From the NCBI GenBank assembly GCA_036796975.1, contig DAIRBY010000025.1:1-44764 (forward strand): a DNA stretch of 44,764 bases, in the 5' to 3' direction. The translations under genes and the position numbers were made by a program. The notes beneath the pieces were generated by a model. That model saw nothing but the letters and a program-made list of their open reading frames with translations, searched no databases and was not told the origin of the DNA. Every line of letters begins with the position of its first letter. Positions within the stretch are counted from its first letter, which is position 1. The DNA comes from UBA8190 sp003453695. Its GTDB lineage: Bacteria > Actinomycetota > Acidimicrobiia > Acidimicrobiales > UBA8190. Positions 1 to 6,631 of this stretch are shown piece by piece.

Positions 1-1
1 C

Positions 2-1456
2 CTCCGTGTGCTCAGAGAGCCGGGAGCCGCGTTATCCAGGCGCGCCGTGGACCTGATGCGAGAGTGGCACGGGGCCGGGTTCGCCTGGGGGCAGATGGCG
101 GTGCTGGCCAGAGTGAACGCCGCCCTCCTGCCGGTGCAGGTGGCGTGCATCGAGGCGGGCGTCGCTTGCACGTTTCCACTCGACGCCAGAGTGCTGTCCC
201 GCACAGGGGTTCGGACCGCCCTCGCCTACCTGCGAATGGGGCTTTCCCCGGAGCGCATCTCTGCGGAGGATCTCCTCCAGACCATCCGACGGCCGTCGCG
301 AGGCATCTCCAAGAACGTGGTCGAGATGCTGACCCGCCGGGGCTCGTCGTCGCTCGCCGACGTCCGGAGACTGGCGGGGCGGCTCACGGGAGGCGACATC
401 CGCAAGCTGCGTTCCTACGCCGACGACCTCGAAGCGGTTGCCTCGGCGTGCTGGGAATCGACGGCCGCCGCCCTACGAGCGGTACGGGGGGAAGTAGGAC
501 TGGGCGAGACCATGGACGTGCTCGATTCCTCGCGACGGGAGGCGGACCGCTCGACCCACGCCGACGATCTCCTGGCCCTCGAGTCGGTGGCGGCGCTGCA
601 CCCGGACGCGGCCACATTCGAGTCGTGGCTGAGAGAGCTGCTGAGCAGGCCGCATCCCCAGGGCGATGTCGTCGTCCTGTCGAGCATCCACAAGATGAAG
701 GGCAGAGAGTGGGATCACGTCATCGTCTTCGGGGTTTCGAAGGGCCTGCTCCCGCACCGGTTGAGCGACGACGAGGAGGGCGAGCGACGCGTCTTTCATG
801 TGGCCATCACCAGAGCCCGCCAGCAAGCGGTGATCCTGGCGGACGCCGAAGCGCCGTCGGTGTTCCTGGACGAGCTGGACGGGCGCCGTCCACGATCCGA
901 CCGACGGAAGTTGCCGCCCGAGCGGAGCCGGGTGGCGCTGGGCGCCGGAGCGTCGCCGATGACCCGAGCCGAAGGGCGACGACCGTCTCCTCGTGGTCGC
1001 AAGACGCCCAAACAACGGACGGAGCCGACGGTGGCCGCTGCCATCGGGCTTGTCATCGAGCATCGAGGGCATCGAGGTGAGATCGTGCAACTCGGTGACA
1101 CAGACGCCGTAATGGCAGTGGGAATGGCCAAAGTGGGGGTCAAGTACGGCTCCGAGGTGACCGTCGAAGGACGTTTTGTCAGGCTGAGCGGTCCTGCCGT
1201 CGCGCCGGCGGGCTCGGCCAGTGCGGAATCGGCCGAGGCTGCCCTTCGAGGCTGGCGTGCCGAGTCTGCCCGTCGGGAGAAGGTGCCGGCGTATGTGATC
1301 ATGAATGACGTCGAGCTGGTCGGCATCGCGACCCAACGCCCGAGGACCCTGGCCGAGCTCGCTGGATGCCGCGGCATGGGCCCGATCCGCCTTGAGCGCT
1401 ACGGAGACGAGATCCTCGCTGTGCTGGCGGACTGCGCGTCAGGTGGGGAGGAGTAG
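2..1456 (+). CDS. UvrD/Rep-family DNA helicase with HRDC domain (5' end missing)
   Basis: This is the C-terminal half of a superfamily I ATP-dependent DNA helicase, an enzyme that unwinds DNA during repair. The frame is open to the left edge, so the N-terminal ATP-binding motifs lie outside the window and the GTG at 8 is probably not the true start. Helicase motifs V and VI are visible at about residues 225-275 (VVLSSIHKMKGREWDHV, then FHVAITRAR). The last 65 residues look like an HRDC nucleic-acid-binding domain (TLAELAGCRGMGPIRLERYG). Actinobacterial UvrD2 proteins also combine a helicase with HRDC, but the start of this one is not visible and I do not assign the symbol. Residues 330-400 between the two domains are basic and not recognised. 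A strong stem-loop at 1520-1547 follows the gene. Confidence 0.93.
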   Translation, partial: LRVLREPGAALSRRAVDLMREWHGAGFAWGQMAVLARVNAALLPVQVACIEAGVACTFPLDARVLSRTGVRTALAYLRMGLSPERISAEDLLQTIRRPSRGISKNVVEMLTRRGSSSLADVRRLAGRLTGGDIRKLRSYADDLEAVASACWESTAAALRAVRGEVGLGETMDVLDSSRREADRSTHADDLLALESVAALHPDAATFESWLRELLSRPHPQGDVVVLSSIHKMKGREWDHVIVFGVSKGLLPHRLSDDEEGERRVFHVAITRARQQAVILADAEAPSVFLDELDGRRPRSDRRKLPPERSRVALGAGASPMTRAEGRRPSPRGRKTPKQRTEPTVAAAIGLVIEHRGHRGEIVQLGDTDAVMAVGMAKVGVKYGSEVTVEGRFVRLSGPAVAPAGSASAESAEAALRGWRAESARREKVPAYVIMNDVELVGIATQRPRTLAELAGCRGMGPIRLERYGDEILAVLADCASGGEE

Positions 1457-1519
1457 CCAGGAATGACGCAAGTAATCGGAGCCCGTCATCGATCGGCTCG
1501 ATCCCCGAATCACTGGTTG

Positions 1520-1547
1520 AGGCCAATCGGCCTCGTCCGATTGGCCT
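1520..1547 (+). terminator. Stem-loop downstream of the helicase gene
   Basis: A perfect 11-bp inverted repeat (AGGCCAATCGG and CCGATTGGCCT) surrounds the 6-base loop CCTCGT, starting 64 bases after the helicase stop. There is no T tract, so it would be a T-less actinobacterial-type terminator if it acts as one. A protein-binding palindrome is the alternative. Confidence 0.55.
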
Positions 1548-1868
1548 AGCTGCCGGCCGCACGGCGCCGCAGGCGGTCAACCCAACGACGCCGACGACGC
1601 CGAGAGCTCACGGGTGTGGACGCATGTACGCGATGTGGCGGGCGTTGGTTGACGGCCGGTTGTCGGTGCCGTGCCACGTACCAAGATCGCGATCAAAGCT
1701 GCTCAACGGCGTTAGGCAGAAAGAGCCCAAACCGGGCCGCGCCTAGAGCGAATCGTCGATTGGCTCGATGCCGTCTATTCGGATGGGGCGGTTCACGTAT
1801 TCCAGATCAGCTTCTCGGCGGTATCGCAAGGTATCTGCTAGCCGCGACCAGAGATAGCCTTCTCCTCG
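1548..1868. other. Intergenic stretch without a convincing gene
   Basis: Between the hairpin and the membrane-anchored protein I see no supported gene. An open frame covers part of it (from 1616), but its product is rich in Arg and Cys, matches no family I know, and runs over the start of the next gene. Confidence 0.5.
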
Positions 1869-2924
1869 GTGACAGGGTCCGAGCTGATCGATGGCGCAGT
1901 CAAACGACTTCGAAGGCACCCGATCGCATACAGCATTGCCGGTGTAGTCCTCGTCCTCCTGATCATCGGCAGCGTCGCCGGCTCCAGTCCGAAGTCTCCG
2001 CGCTCGAGCGCATCGACTGTGAATTCTGCCGGTGGAGCATTTGGATCGACTACGACCTCGACCGAGGACGACACCTCGGGACCTGGGTCACCAACCATCG
2101 AAGGGTCGGTCGTCGCGACCGGAAGCGGAGATGCCCCGGGTTCGTCGGCTTGCAGGACAGGCAATCCGCTCGCCAACGTCTATCACCCCAACCGACTTCT
2201 GGTTAAGGCCGCGTGTGCGACGGTGAGCGGGACCGTCGAGTCGATCCGTTCGGAGGACGACGGCGACGTCCATTTCGACATTGCCCTCGACCCTCAATAC
2301 TCGAGTTTGCTGACGCCGGAGAACGACTCTCAGCAGCATGGATGGCTGGTGGACGAGATCGTGCCCGCGGACGAACCCGGATGCACACCGGGAACACCAC
2401 CGCGACCTGCCACTGGTAGCTATGACTACGGAATCTGCACCGGAGCAGATGAGCAAACCCCAGTCATGGGCTCGCACGTCTTTGTGACTGGTCCGTACGT
2501 TTTGGATGAGGACCACGGCGGGTGGGCAGAGATCCACCCTGTATGGGCCGTCTCGACGTCCATGACCGCCGTCACCACTACGACTGCACCGGCGACTACA
2601 TCTCCACCCACGACGTCCGCAGCTACTGCGGCGCCGCCACCGCCGAGCCCGGGCCACAGCTGCAGCGCCAGCATGTCCAACCCGACACCGGGAACAAGTG
2701 GTGACGAAACGGTGAACATCTCGTCCAATGTTCCCAATGCTCCGGTCACCATCAGTAAACACTACAAAACTACGACCTCATACGACTCTGGTACCACCGA
2801 TGCCAATGGGTCGGCTGCGGTCACGTTCAGTATTGGGCGTCCGACGGCTGGCTACACGGTGGAGGTGGACGTAAGCATCAATAACGGAGAGGCTTCCTGC
2901 TCTACGTCGTTTACACCCCAGTAG
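1869..2924 (+). CDS. Membrane-anchored Thr/Ser/Pro-rich surface protein, function unknown
   Basis: The 351-residue product has a short basic N-terminus (KRLRRHP), one hydrophobic segment at about residues 18-38, and then an extracytoplasmic region. Residues 40-90 are Ser/Thr/Gly-rich. The middle domain (about 95-225) contains acidic patches and several Cys. A Thr/Pro linker (about 230-262) leads to a C-terminal module of about 85 residues with two Cys that looks like a small beta-sandwich. The layout fits a single-pass anchor with the rest outside the cell. The GTG start is the only usual start after an in-frame stop at 1839-1841, but no clear ribosome site precedes it. I do not recognise the middle domain. 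The gene converges with the toxin-antitoxin-like genes on the other strand. Confidence 0.72.
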   Translation: MTGSELIDGAVKRLRRHPIAYSIAGVVLVLLIIGSVAGSSPKSPRSSASTVNSAGGAFGSTTTSTEDDTSGPGSPTIEGSVVATGSGDAPGSSACRTGNPLANVYHPNRLLVKAACATVSGTVESIRSEDDGDVHFDIALDPQYSSLLTPENDSQQHGWLVDEIVPADEPGCTPGTPPRPATGSYDYGICTGADEQTPVMGSHVFVTGPYVLDEDHGGWAEIHPVWAVSTSMTAVTTTTAPATTSPPTTSAATAAPPPPSPGHSCSASMSNPTPGTSGDETVNISSNVPNAPVTISKHYKTTTSYDSGTTDANGSAAVTFSIGRPTAGYTVEVDVSINNGEASCSTSFTPQ

Positions 2925-2953
2925 GGCTAAGAATCTGATTTCCCATCAGGTGT

Positions 2954-3469
2954 TTACGTGTGGTGCTTGACAACAGATCGGATGATCTGCCGAGCGCGGG
3001 CCGACAGGGGATCTTCCGGAAAGTACGAGTCGTAGAGTTCGACGATCTGATCCTCCGTGCTTAATCCAAGTCGCTTCACGAGGAACTCGATATCGCCTTC
3101 GTCCCGGCGACCTCGGCTGGCTCTGAGCTTCATGGCCAGCATGGTCGGCTCGTCAGCGGCGACAACTTCCAGCGAGTCCAGATGGAATACCGGCGCCCAG
3201 CGGATTGTGCTTGTGAGGGGAAGGAAGATCTTGGCGTCATTGTTCAGCCACCCCCGTGGAAGCCCGAGCTGGCCTGCTACCACGTCGGCGGCTTCGAGCA
3301 CCTTCTCGGGGGGGTAGACATCCGCGTCGATGTCGTTGGTGGCGGAGCGGGCATGAAAGGCGAGGACCATTACGGCCCCACCGACCAGGTACAGCTTGGC
3401 CGTGACCCTTCTTCGAGCAAGCTCGGCGGCGAGGGCTTCGAGCGCCTGGACCATTTCGCTCGCATCCAT
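2954..3469 (-). CDS. DUF6036-type nucleotidyltransferase-like protein, second gene of a toxin-antitoxin-like pair
   Basis: The 171-residue product carries a minimal nucleotidyltransferase signature near its N-terminus: VGGAVM, then after about 14 residues the acidic NDIDADV. This matches DUF6036/AbiEii-like proteins, which in known pairs act with a small HTH partner. The longer open frame starts at 3646, but the ATG at 3469 is preferred because it overlaps the stop of the upstream HTH gene by one base (TGATG) and the product then begins directly with the domain. The role as toxin or antitoxin is inferred from context. An alternative is a solitary nucleotidyltransferase with its regulator. Confidence 0.8.
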   Translation of the reverse strand: MDASEMVQALEALAAELARRRVTAKLYLVGGAVMVLAFHARSATNDIDADVYPPEKVLEAADVVAGQLGLPRGWLNNDAKIFLPLTSTIRWAPVFHLDSLEVVAADEPTMLAMKLRASRGRRDEGDIEFLVKRLGLSTEDQIVELYDSYFPEDPLSARARQIIRSVVKHHT

Positions 3470-4095
3470 CAAGCGCTCCGGAGTTCTTCCTCGCCCGCCA
3501 GGACCCCGTGGCGAACGAATGCACCCGGTGCCGTCGAGAACTCCCACCAGTGGAGCCCGTCCACGTCGGATAGGTACCAGAACGGCTTCACGAATCGTTC
3601 GGGTTCTTCCGTCCAGGAGGGAGGGGTTACGCCCAGGCGAGCGCACGCGTCTTCAACGACGGCGGCAACGAGTGCGTCGAACCGCTTCTCCCCGGTTGAT
3701 CCAGGCCGATCCGCCACCAGGGCGAGCGCCCCGGCCTGGCTCGAGCGCAGCAGAGAATCCCTGAGATCGAGGACCTCGCGGAATGCCGCGTCTTCCCGCG
3801 CCGCTTTGGAGTCCCCGACCCCGGCCGGTAGCTCTCCCGCCAGGACACGAGCAGCCCGTCGAACGACAGAGGTGGCAGAGAAGCGTTCCTCGGCTACGAG
3901 TAGTAGGTCTACAGGTCGGCCCATCCGATCGAGGATTCGACCCAGAACGGGGAAGGTGGGTTGCCGAAGGCCGGCCTCGATCTCCGAGATCGTCGACTGC
4001 GGGACTCCAACCAGCCTGGCCAGCGCACGTTGGGAGAGTCCTCGGCGGCGCCTGGCCTCCTTCAGCGCCTCCGACGCCAGTTGCTCCCAGTTCAC
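3469..4095 (-). CDS. XRE-family HTH regulator, first gene of a toxin-antitoxin-like pair
   Basis: The 208-residue product starts with an XRE/Cro-type helix-turn-helix at about residues 8-60 (LSQRALARLVGVPQSTISEIE). The C-terminal 140 residues are an uncharacterised domain rich in Trp and acidic residues, so the protein is longer than a simple antitoxin. The start is GTG. It is followed directly by the nucleotidyltransferase gene with overlapping stop and start. A GATACC-TTAAAA-GGGATC inverted repeat (one mismatch) lies 9 bases before the start codon, and a TATCAT sequence sits where a -10 box of a leaderless transcript would be, which fits self-regulation. Confidence 0.85.
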   Translation of the reverse strand: MNWEQLASEALKEARRRRGLSQRALARLVGVPQSTISEIEAGLRQPTFPVLGRILDRMGRPVDLLLVAEERFSATSVVRRAARVLAGELPAGVGDSKAAREDAAFREVLDLRDSLLRSSQAGALALVADRPGSTGEKRFDALVAAVVEDACARLGVTPPSWTEEPERFVKPFWYLSDVDGLHWWEFSTAPGAFVRHGVLAGEEELRSA

Positions 4096-4103
4096 CGGTC
4101 TAT

Positions 4104-4121
4104 GATACCTTAAAAGGGATC
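4104..4121 (-). promoter_or_regulatory. Candidate operator/promoter of the HTH-nucleotidyltransferase pair
   Basis: The plus strand reads GATACC TTAAAA GGGATC, an inverted repeat with 5 of 6 positions matching and a 6-base A/T spacer. It lies just before the GTG of the HTH gene. On the minus strand it overlaps a TATCAT -10-like hexamer at 4101-4106, so repressor binding would block transcription. No good -35 is visible. Confidence 0.45.
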
Positions 4122-4221
4122 AGTCTGCCGTCAGGTCGTGCCCGGGCGAGAGCCGTCGGCGGGGCAGCGAGGGCGCGCTCATCGGCTTACGCCGGATGTC
4201 CATCAGGAGCTCTGGCCAGCT

Positions 4222-4557
4222 TCAGCCTGCGCCTGGTCGATCCAACAGTTGTCTGACGGCAGATTCAAGCTCAGGAACGTCGCGCTCGATGGTTGCAGCG
4301 ATGATGGCATGCGAGGTGTCGAAATACCGATGGGCCAGACGGTCGCGCATTTGGGCTATTTGGTTCCAGGGAATGTCGGGCTGAGTTTCCACCAAGTCCG
4401 TGGGCAATGCCTTAACCGCTTCACCAATCTCGATCAGGCGCACGCGGACGGCATCGAAGACGAGCCCATCGCTGAGGTTCCCTCGCTTCACGTGCTCGCG
4501 GATCGCGTCGATGGCCGCGAGGATGTCTTCGAGGGGCTGACGATCGAAGCGGCTCAA
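4222..4557 (-). CDS. hepT: HepT-like ribonuclease toxin (DUF86)
   Basis: The 111-residue all-helical product has the HepT signature RDRLAHRY, fitting the R-x4-6-H-x-Y motif of HEPN RNases, at about residues 71-78. HepT proteins cleave RNA and are neutralised by MNT nucleotidyltransferases, which AMPylate the Tyr of this motif in characterised pairs. The gene overlaps the upstream HTH-MNT gene by 4 bases (ATGA), so the two are translated together. Length and motif position are normal for the family, and nothing suggests inactivation. Confidence 0.9.
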   Translation of the reverse strand: MSRFDRQPLEDILAAIDAIREHVKRGNLSDGLVFDAVRVRLIEIGEAVKALPTDLVETQPDIPWNQIAQMRDRLAHRYFDTSHAIIAATIERDVPELESAVRQLLDRPGAG

Positions 4558-5063
4558 AGCGCGACCGCCTCCGACAGTACCGACTCAGCCACACCAGGTT
4601 TGAGATCGCGCGCCGGTACGAGATCGACGTGCACTCCGAGAAGACGTTCGAGTTCACATTGGGCCCGGGCAAGCCCGATCAGACCTATGTTCGTCGCGAC
4701 GTCCACGAGCAGATCCATGTCGCTGCCTTCGGATTCCTCCCCCCTGGCCACGCTGCCAAAGACCCTGGGGTTCGAAAGCCCGTGGTGGGCCGCCACTTCT
4801 CGCACCTGGCCGCGACATTTCCAGACTCTCGCCCCGACCGGGCCGCGCAGTGGTGAGGTGCGGGCGCGCACGCGCACTTCGAGCTCCAGACCTGTGGCCG
4901 CCACGAGGCGCTGGAGCGTCGGAAGCGAGGGTTGGCGTGCGGAGGACTCGTAAGCACTGATCACGCTCTGGGCGACGCCGGCGCGCTTCGCGAGCTCGGC
5001 CTGAGAAAGGCGGGCGCGTCCTCTCGCTTCGCGAAGCAGCGATCCGGCCCTGGCATCGACCAC
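4554..5063 (-). CDS. HTH-MNT nucleotidyltransferase antitoxin fusion
   Basis: The 169-residue product joins two domains. Residues 5-60 are an XRE-type helix-turn-helix (LSQAELAKRAGVAQSVIS). Residues about 85-165 are an MNT minimal nucleotidyltransferase with the GS-x10-DxD motif complete (GSVARGEESEGSDMD). In HepT/MNT systems the MNT protein modifies and silences the HepT toxin; the added HTH probably lets the antitoxin also repress its own promoter. The start is GTG. Two 14-base direct repeats (13 of 14 identical, 18-base period) lie 14-45 bases upstream. The downstream partner hepT overlaps by 4 bases. Confidence 0.9.
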   Translation of the reverse strand: MVDARAGSLLREARGRARLSQAELAKRAGVAQSVISAYESSARQPSLPTLQRLVAATGLELEVRVRARTSPLRGPVGARVWKCRGQVREVAAHHGLSNPRVFGSVARGEESEGSDMDLLVDVATNIGLIGLARAQCELERLLGVHVDLVPARDLKPGVAESVLSEAVAL

Positions 5064-5076
5064 GAAGGCACCATAT

Positions 5077-5108
5077 CGTATTGTCGATCAAATGCGCATT
5101 GTCGATCA
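5077..5108 (-). promoter_or_regulatory. Direct-repeat operator candidate upstream of the HTH-MNT/HepT pair
   Basis: The motif CGYATTGTCGATCA occurs twice (5077-5090 and 5095-5108), differing at one base, with starts 18 bases apart. On the minus strand a TACGAT -10-like hexamer overlaps the proximal copy. The likely ligand is the HTH domain of the adjacent protein. Confidence 0.5.
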
Positions 5109-5120
5109 CGACTCCAGGGA

Positions 5121-5192
5121 TCAATTACCTGACATGACTGTCAGTCTTGACTGATCCATCTGTCAATTATTGACTGACTAACTGACTGACTA
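5121..5192. repeat. AT-richer intergenic segment with TGACTG repeats
   Basis: TGACTG occurs at 5135, 5148, 5171 and 5183, the last two as TGACTGAC. GACTG-T-CAGTC forms a small palindrome at 5136-5146, and TCAATTA occurs at 5121 and 5163. Base composition is clearly less GC-rich than the surrounding genes. It lies between the HTH-MNT start and the left tRNA-Arg fragment and contains no gene. Confidence 0.5.
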
Positions 5193-5283
5193 CGGGAGAG
5201 AGTTTCGGAGATATCCACAGATTACGTGAGAGTATTTCTCCTGGTCAGAGCGTTCTGTGGAGTTCCTGAGAGGCCCAGCAAGG

Positions 5284-5309
5284 CCTACGGATTAGAAGGT
5301 CGGCCGTTG
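5284..5309 (+). repeat. Left tRNA-Arg(ACG) 3'-half fragment, att-site candidate
   Basis: The segment CCTACGGATTAGAAGGTCGG and the next few bases match the anticodon-loop to T-arm part of a tRNA-Arg(ACG) gene. It agrees at 22 of 25 positions with the fragment at 15472, in the same orientation. No 5' half of a tRNA is present upstream. An 11-bp tandem duplication (GCCGTTGAACC twice, 5303-5324) overlaps its end. This is what an old integration site in a tRNA gene would leave. Confidence 0.5.
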
Positions 5310-5355
5310 AACCGCCGTTGAACCGCCAGGTCAGGGAGGTGCGGGCTGACCGTCG

Positions 5356-6096
5356 CTAGGCGATCGCGTGACCAGTAAGGGCGTAACGGTGCTTCACCTG
5401 CTCCAGCTTCCGGCCTGACTCTTCGTGGAGCTTCACAGCCGAGATCGCGACAAACCCAGCACCCGAGGTGACGTCGTCATCTGCGGACTCGACTCGGTAT
5501 CGAGAAAGACCGGGAGGTTGCCGAAGGGTTGAGCGTCGAGCCGCCAGGGCAAATCCAGCATCCAAAAGGATTCTCTCGACCTCGGCCACGGTGTAGAAGC
5601 GAGCGTACCGGTAGACGTGATGACCATCTCGTCCACACTTCGCGTACGGATCTGCCCAGGCACTTCCGGCTGGGAGGAAGCCAACAACCACGCCACCACC
5701 ATCGGCGAGAATCCGGTGAGCTTCGACGAGAGCCGCAGTTGGATTGGCAAGGAAGCAAAGGGTAAAAGCCAAGACGACGGTGCCAAAGGAGCTCTCGCCG
5801 AGCGGGAGCGCCTCGCCCTGCCCGAGGATGGCTGCGACTCCACGCCGCCGGGCGAGGGTCAAGGCAGGTTGGGATGGGTCGAGACCGAAACCGAAGCCGA
5901 GGGCTTCGGCGAATCGACCCGTCCCCACGCCGACCTCGATTCGCGGCGAGGGCAGGGTGTCGACCAGCGGACGGAGGGCATCGAGTTCGATCAACATGAT
6001 TGGCTTGTCCGTGGCGCTCTCATACCAGGCGTCGTAGGCGTCGGCCGAGGAATCGAACCATTGTGGCCGTGTGGACGCGTTCGACAGATGAGTCAC
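5356..6096 (-). CDS. Class I SAM-dependent methyltransferase
   Basis: The 246-residue product has a Rossmann methyltransferase fold: motif I is IEVGVGTGRFAEAL, followed by GLDPS at the adenosine-binding acidic position, then EALPLGESSFGTVVLAFTL and the motif before the LVEAHRIL helix. It is closest to the UbiE/Methyltransf_11 type with a small-molecule or unknown substrate. I place the start at the GTG at 6096 because it overlaps the stop of a 15-codon open frame with a good ribosome site (GTGA coupling). An upstream in-frame GTG at 6171 would add 25 residues that do not look like this family. It is the last gene of the sulfur-related minus-strand cluster. Confidence 0.82.
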   Translation of the reverse strand: MTHLSNASTRPQWFDSSADAYDAWYESATDKPIMLIELDALRPLVDTLPSPRIEVGVGTGRFAEALGFGFGLDPSQPALTLARRRGVAAILGQGEALPLGESSFGTVVLAFTLCFLANPTAALVEAHRILADGGGVVVGFLPAGSAWADPYAKCGRDGHHVYRYARFYTVAEVERILLDAGFALAARRSTLRQPPGLSRYRVESADDDVTSGAGFVAISAVKLHEESGRKLEQVKHRYALTGHAIA

Positions 6097-6140
6097 GGGG
6101 ACGGATTGGACCTGAGCTGTTCCACATCCACGGTATTCAT
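6093..6140 (-). CDS. 15-residue leader or remnant of a rhodanese gene
   Basis: ATG at 6140 opens a 15-codon frame encoding MNTVDVEQLRSNPSP. It is preceded by AAGGAAAG, a good ribosome site about 8-10 bases upstream. The peptide looks like the first strand and helix of a rhodanese domain, cut off where the conserved acidic-Arg segment would follow. Its TGA overlaps the GTG of the methyltransferase. It is either a surviving 5' end of a deleted rhodanese gene now serving to load ribosomes, or a true leader peptide. Confidence 0.5.
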   Translation of the reverse strand: MNTVDVEQLRSNPSP

Positions 6141-6206
6141 GCGTCGACTTTCCTTGTCCGAGTGCGCGCACGCACTCAGTCGGTTTCGAATGGCATTACG
6201 GATCAA

Positions 6207-6575
6207 CTAGTAGTTGAACGTGAGGGCGCCACCCTGTGTGAACTCGTAGAGCGAGGGGGCCCCTTTGACTTCAGCGCCCTTAACCCAGGAGGCCTCCTCG
6301 AGCTGGCGGGTCTTCACGCACACGGGACATGCGAAGAATCGCCCACCCTTCTCGATGTACTCATTGTGCAGATCGGCAATGGAGGGCGCGTTGGGCACCG
6401 AAAGCTTCTCGCTGTAGCCCTCGGTGGCGATGTGCACTCCGTCCTTTGTGAGCCACATGACCGCTTCCTTCCCGGCACGGAGTGCTTCGACGCCGAGGAG
6501 ATAGCCGATCAACACGGACTCGGCGTCATCGGCACCGTGGGTCTGGCCCACCACGACCTTGTCATCTGTTGCCAT
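6207..6575 (-). CDS. DsrE/DsrF-like sulfur-carrier family protein
   Basis: The 122-residue product resembles the DsrE/F/TusD fold: a first strand ending in HGADDAESV, a helix (LLGVEALRAGKEAVMWLTKDGV), and a conserved CPVCVKTR segment at about residues 84-91 carrying the Cys expected to hold sulfur. Such proteins bind or transfer persulfide sulfur in the cytoplasm. The start ATG has an excellent ribosome site (AGGAGG, 8 bases upstream). It follows the MFS gene in the same direction with a 56-base gap and sits with persulfide dioxygenase-like and rhodanese genes, which supports a role in sulfane-sulfur handling. Confidence 0.85.
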   Translation of the reverse strand: MATDDKVVVGQTHGADDAESVLIGYLLGVEALRAGKEAVMWLTKDGVHIATEGYSEKLSVPNAPSIADLHNEYIEKGGRFFACPVCVKTRQLEEASWVKGAEVKGAPSLYEFTQGGALTFNY

Positions 6576-6631
6576 TTCTGGTTCCTCCTGTCCTGGGTTG
6601 TGAGCCGGGCAGTGCCGGTCTCGTCTCTCAA

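Noticed and set aside
473..1336. 287-codon minus-strand frame over the helicase gene
   Set aside because: It lies fully over clear helicase and HRDC motifs; a GC-rich shadow.
1616..2206. 196-codon frame on the plus strand
   Set aside because: The product is Arg/Cys-rich without family features and overlaps the better-supported membrane-anchored protein in another frame.
2935..2949. Small hairpin CTGAT/ATCAG between convergent genes
   Set aside because: A 5-bp AT-containing stem without a T tract is too weak to call a terminator.
3182..4105. 307-codon plus-strand frame over the HTH-nucleotidyltransferase pair
   Set aside because: Antisense shadow with Ser/Arg-rich sequence; the minus-strand genes have clear domains and overlapping stop/start codons.
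5212..5220. DnaA-box-like TATCCACAG
   Set aside because: A single near match is not enough for an origin, and no replication genes are nearby.
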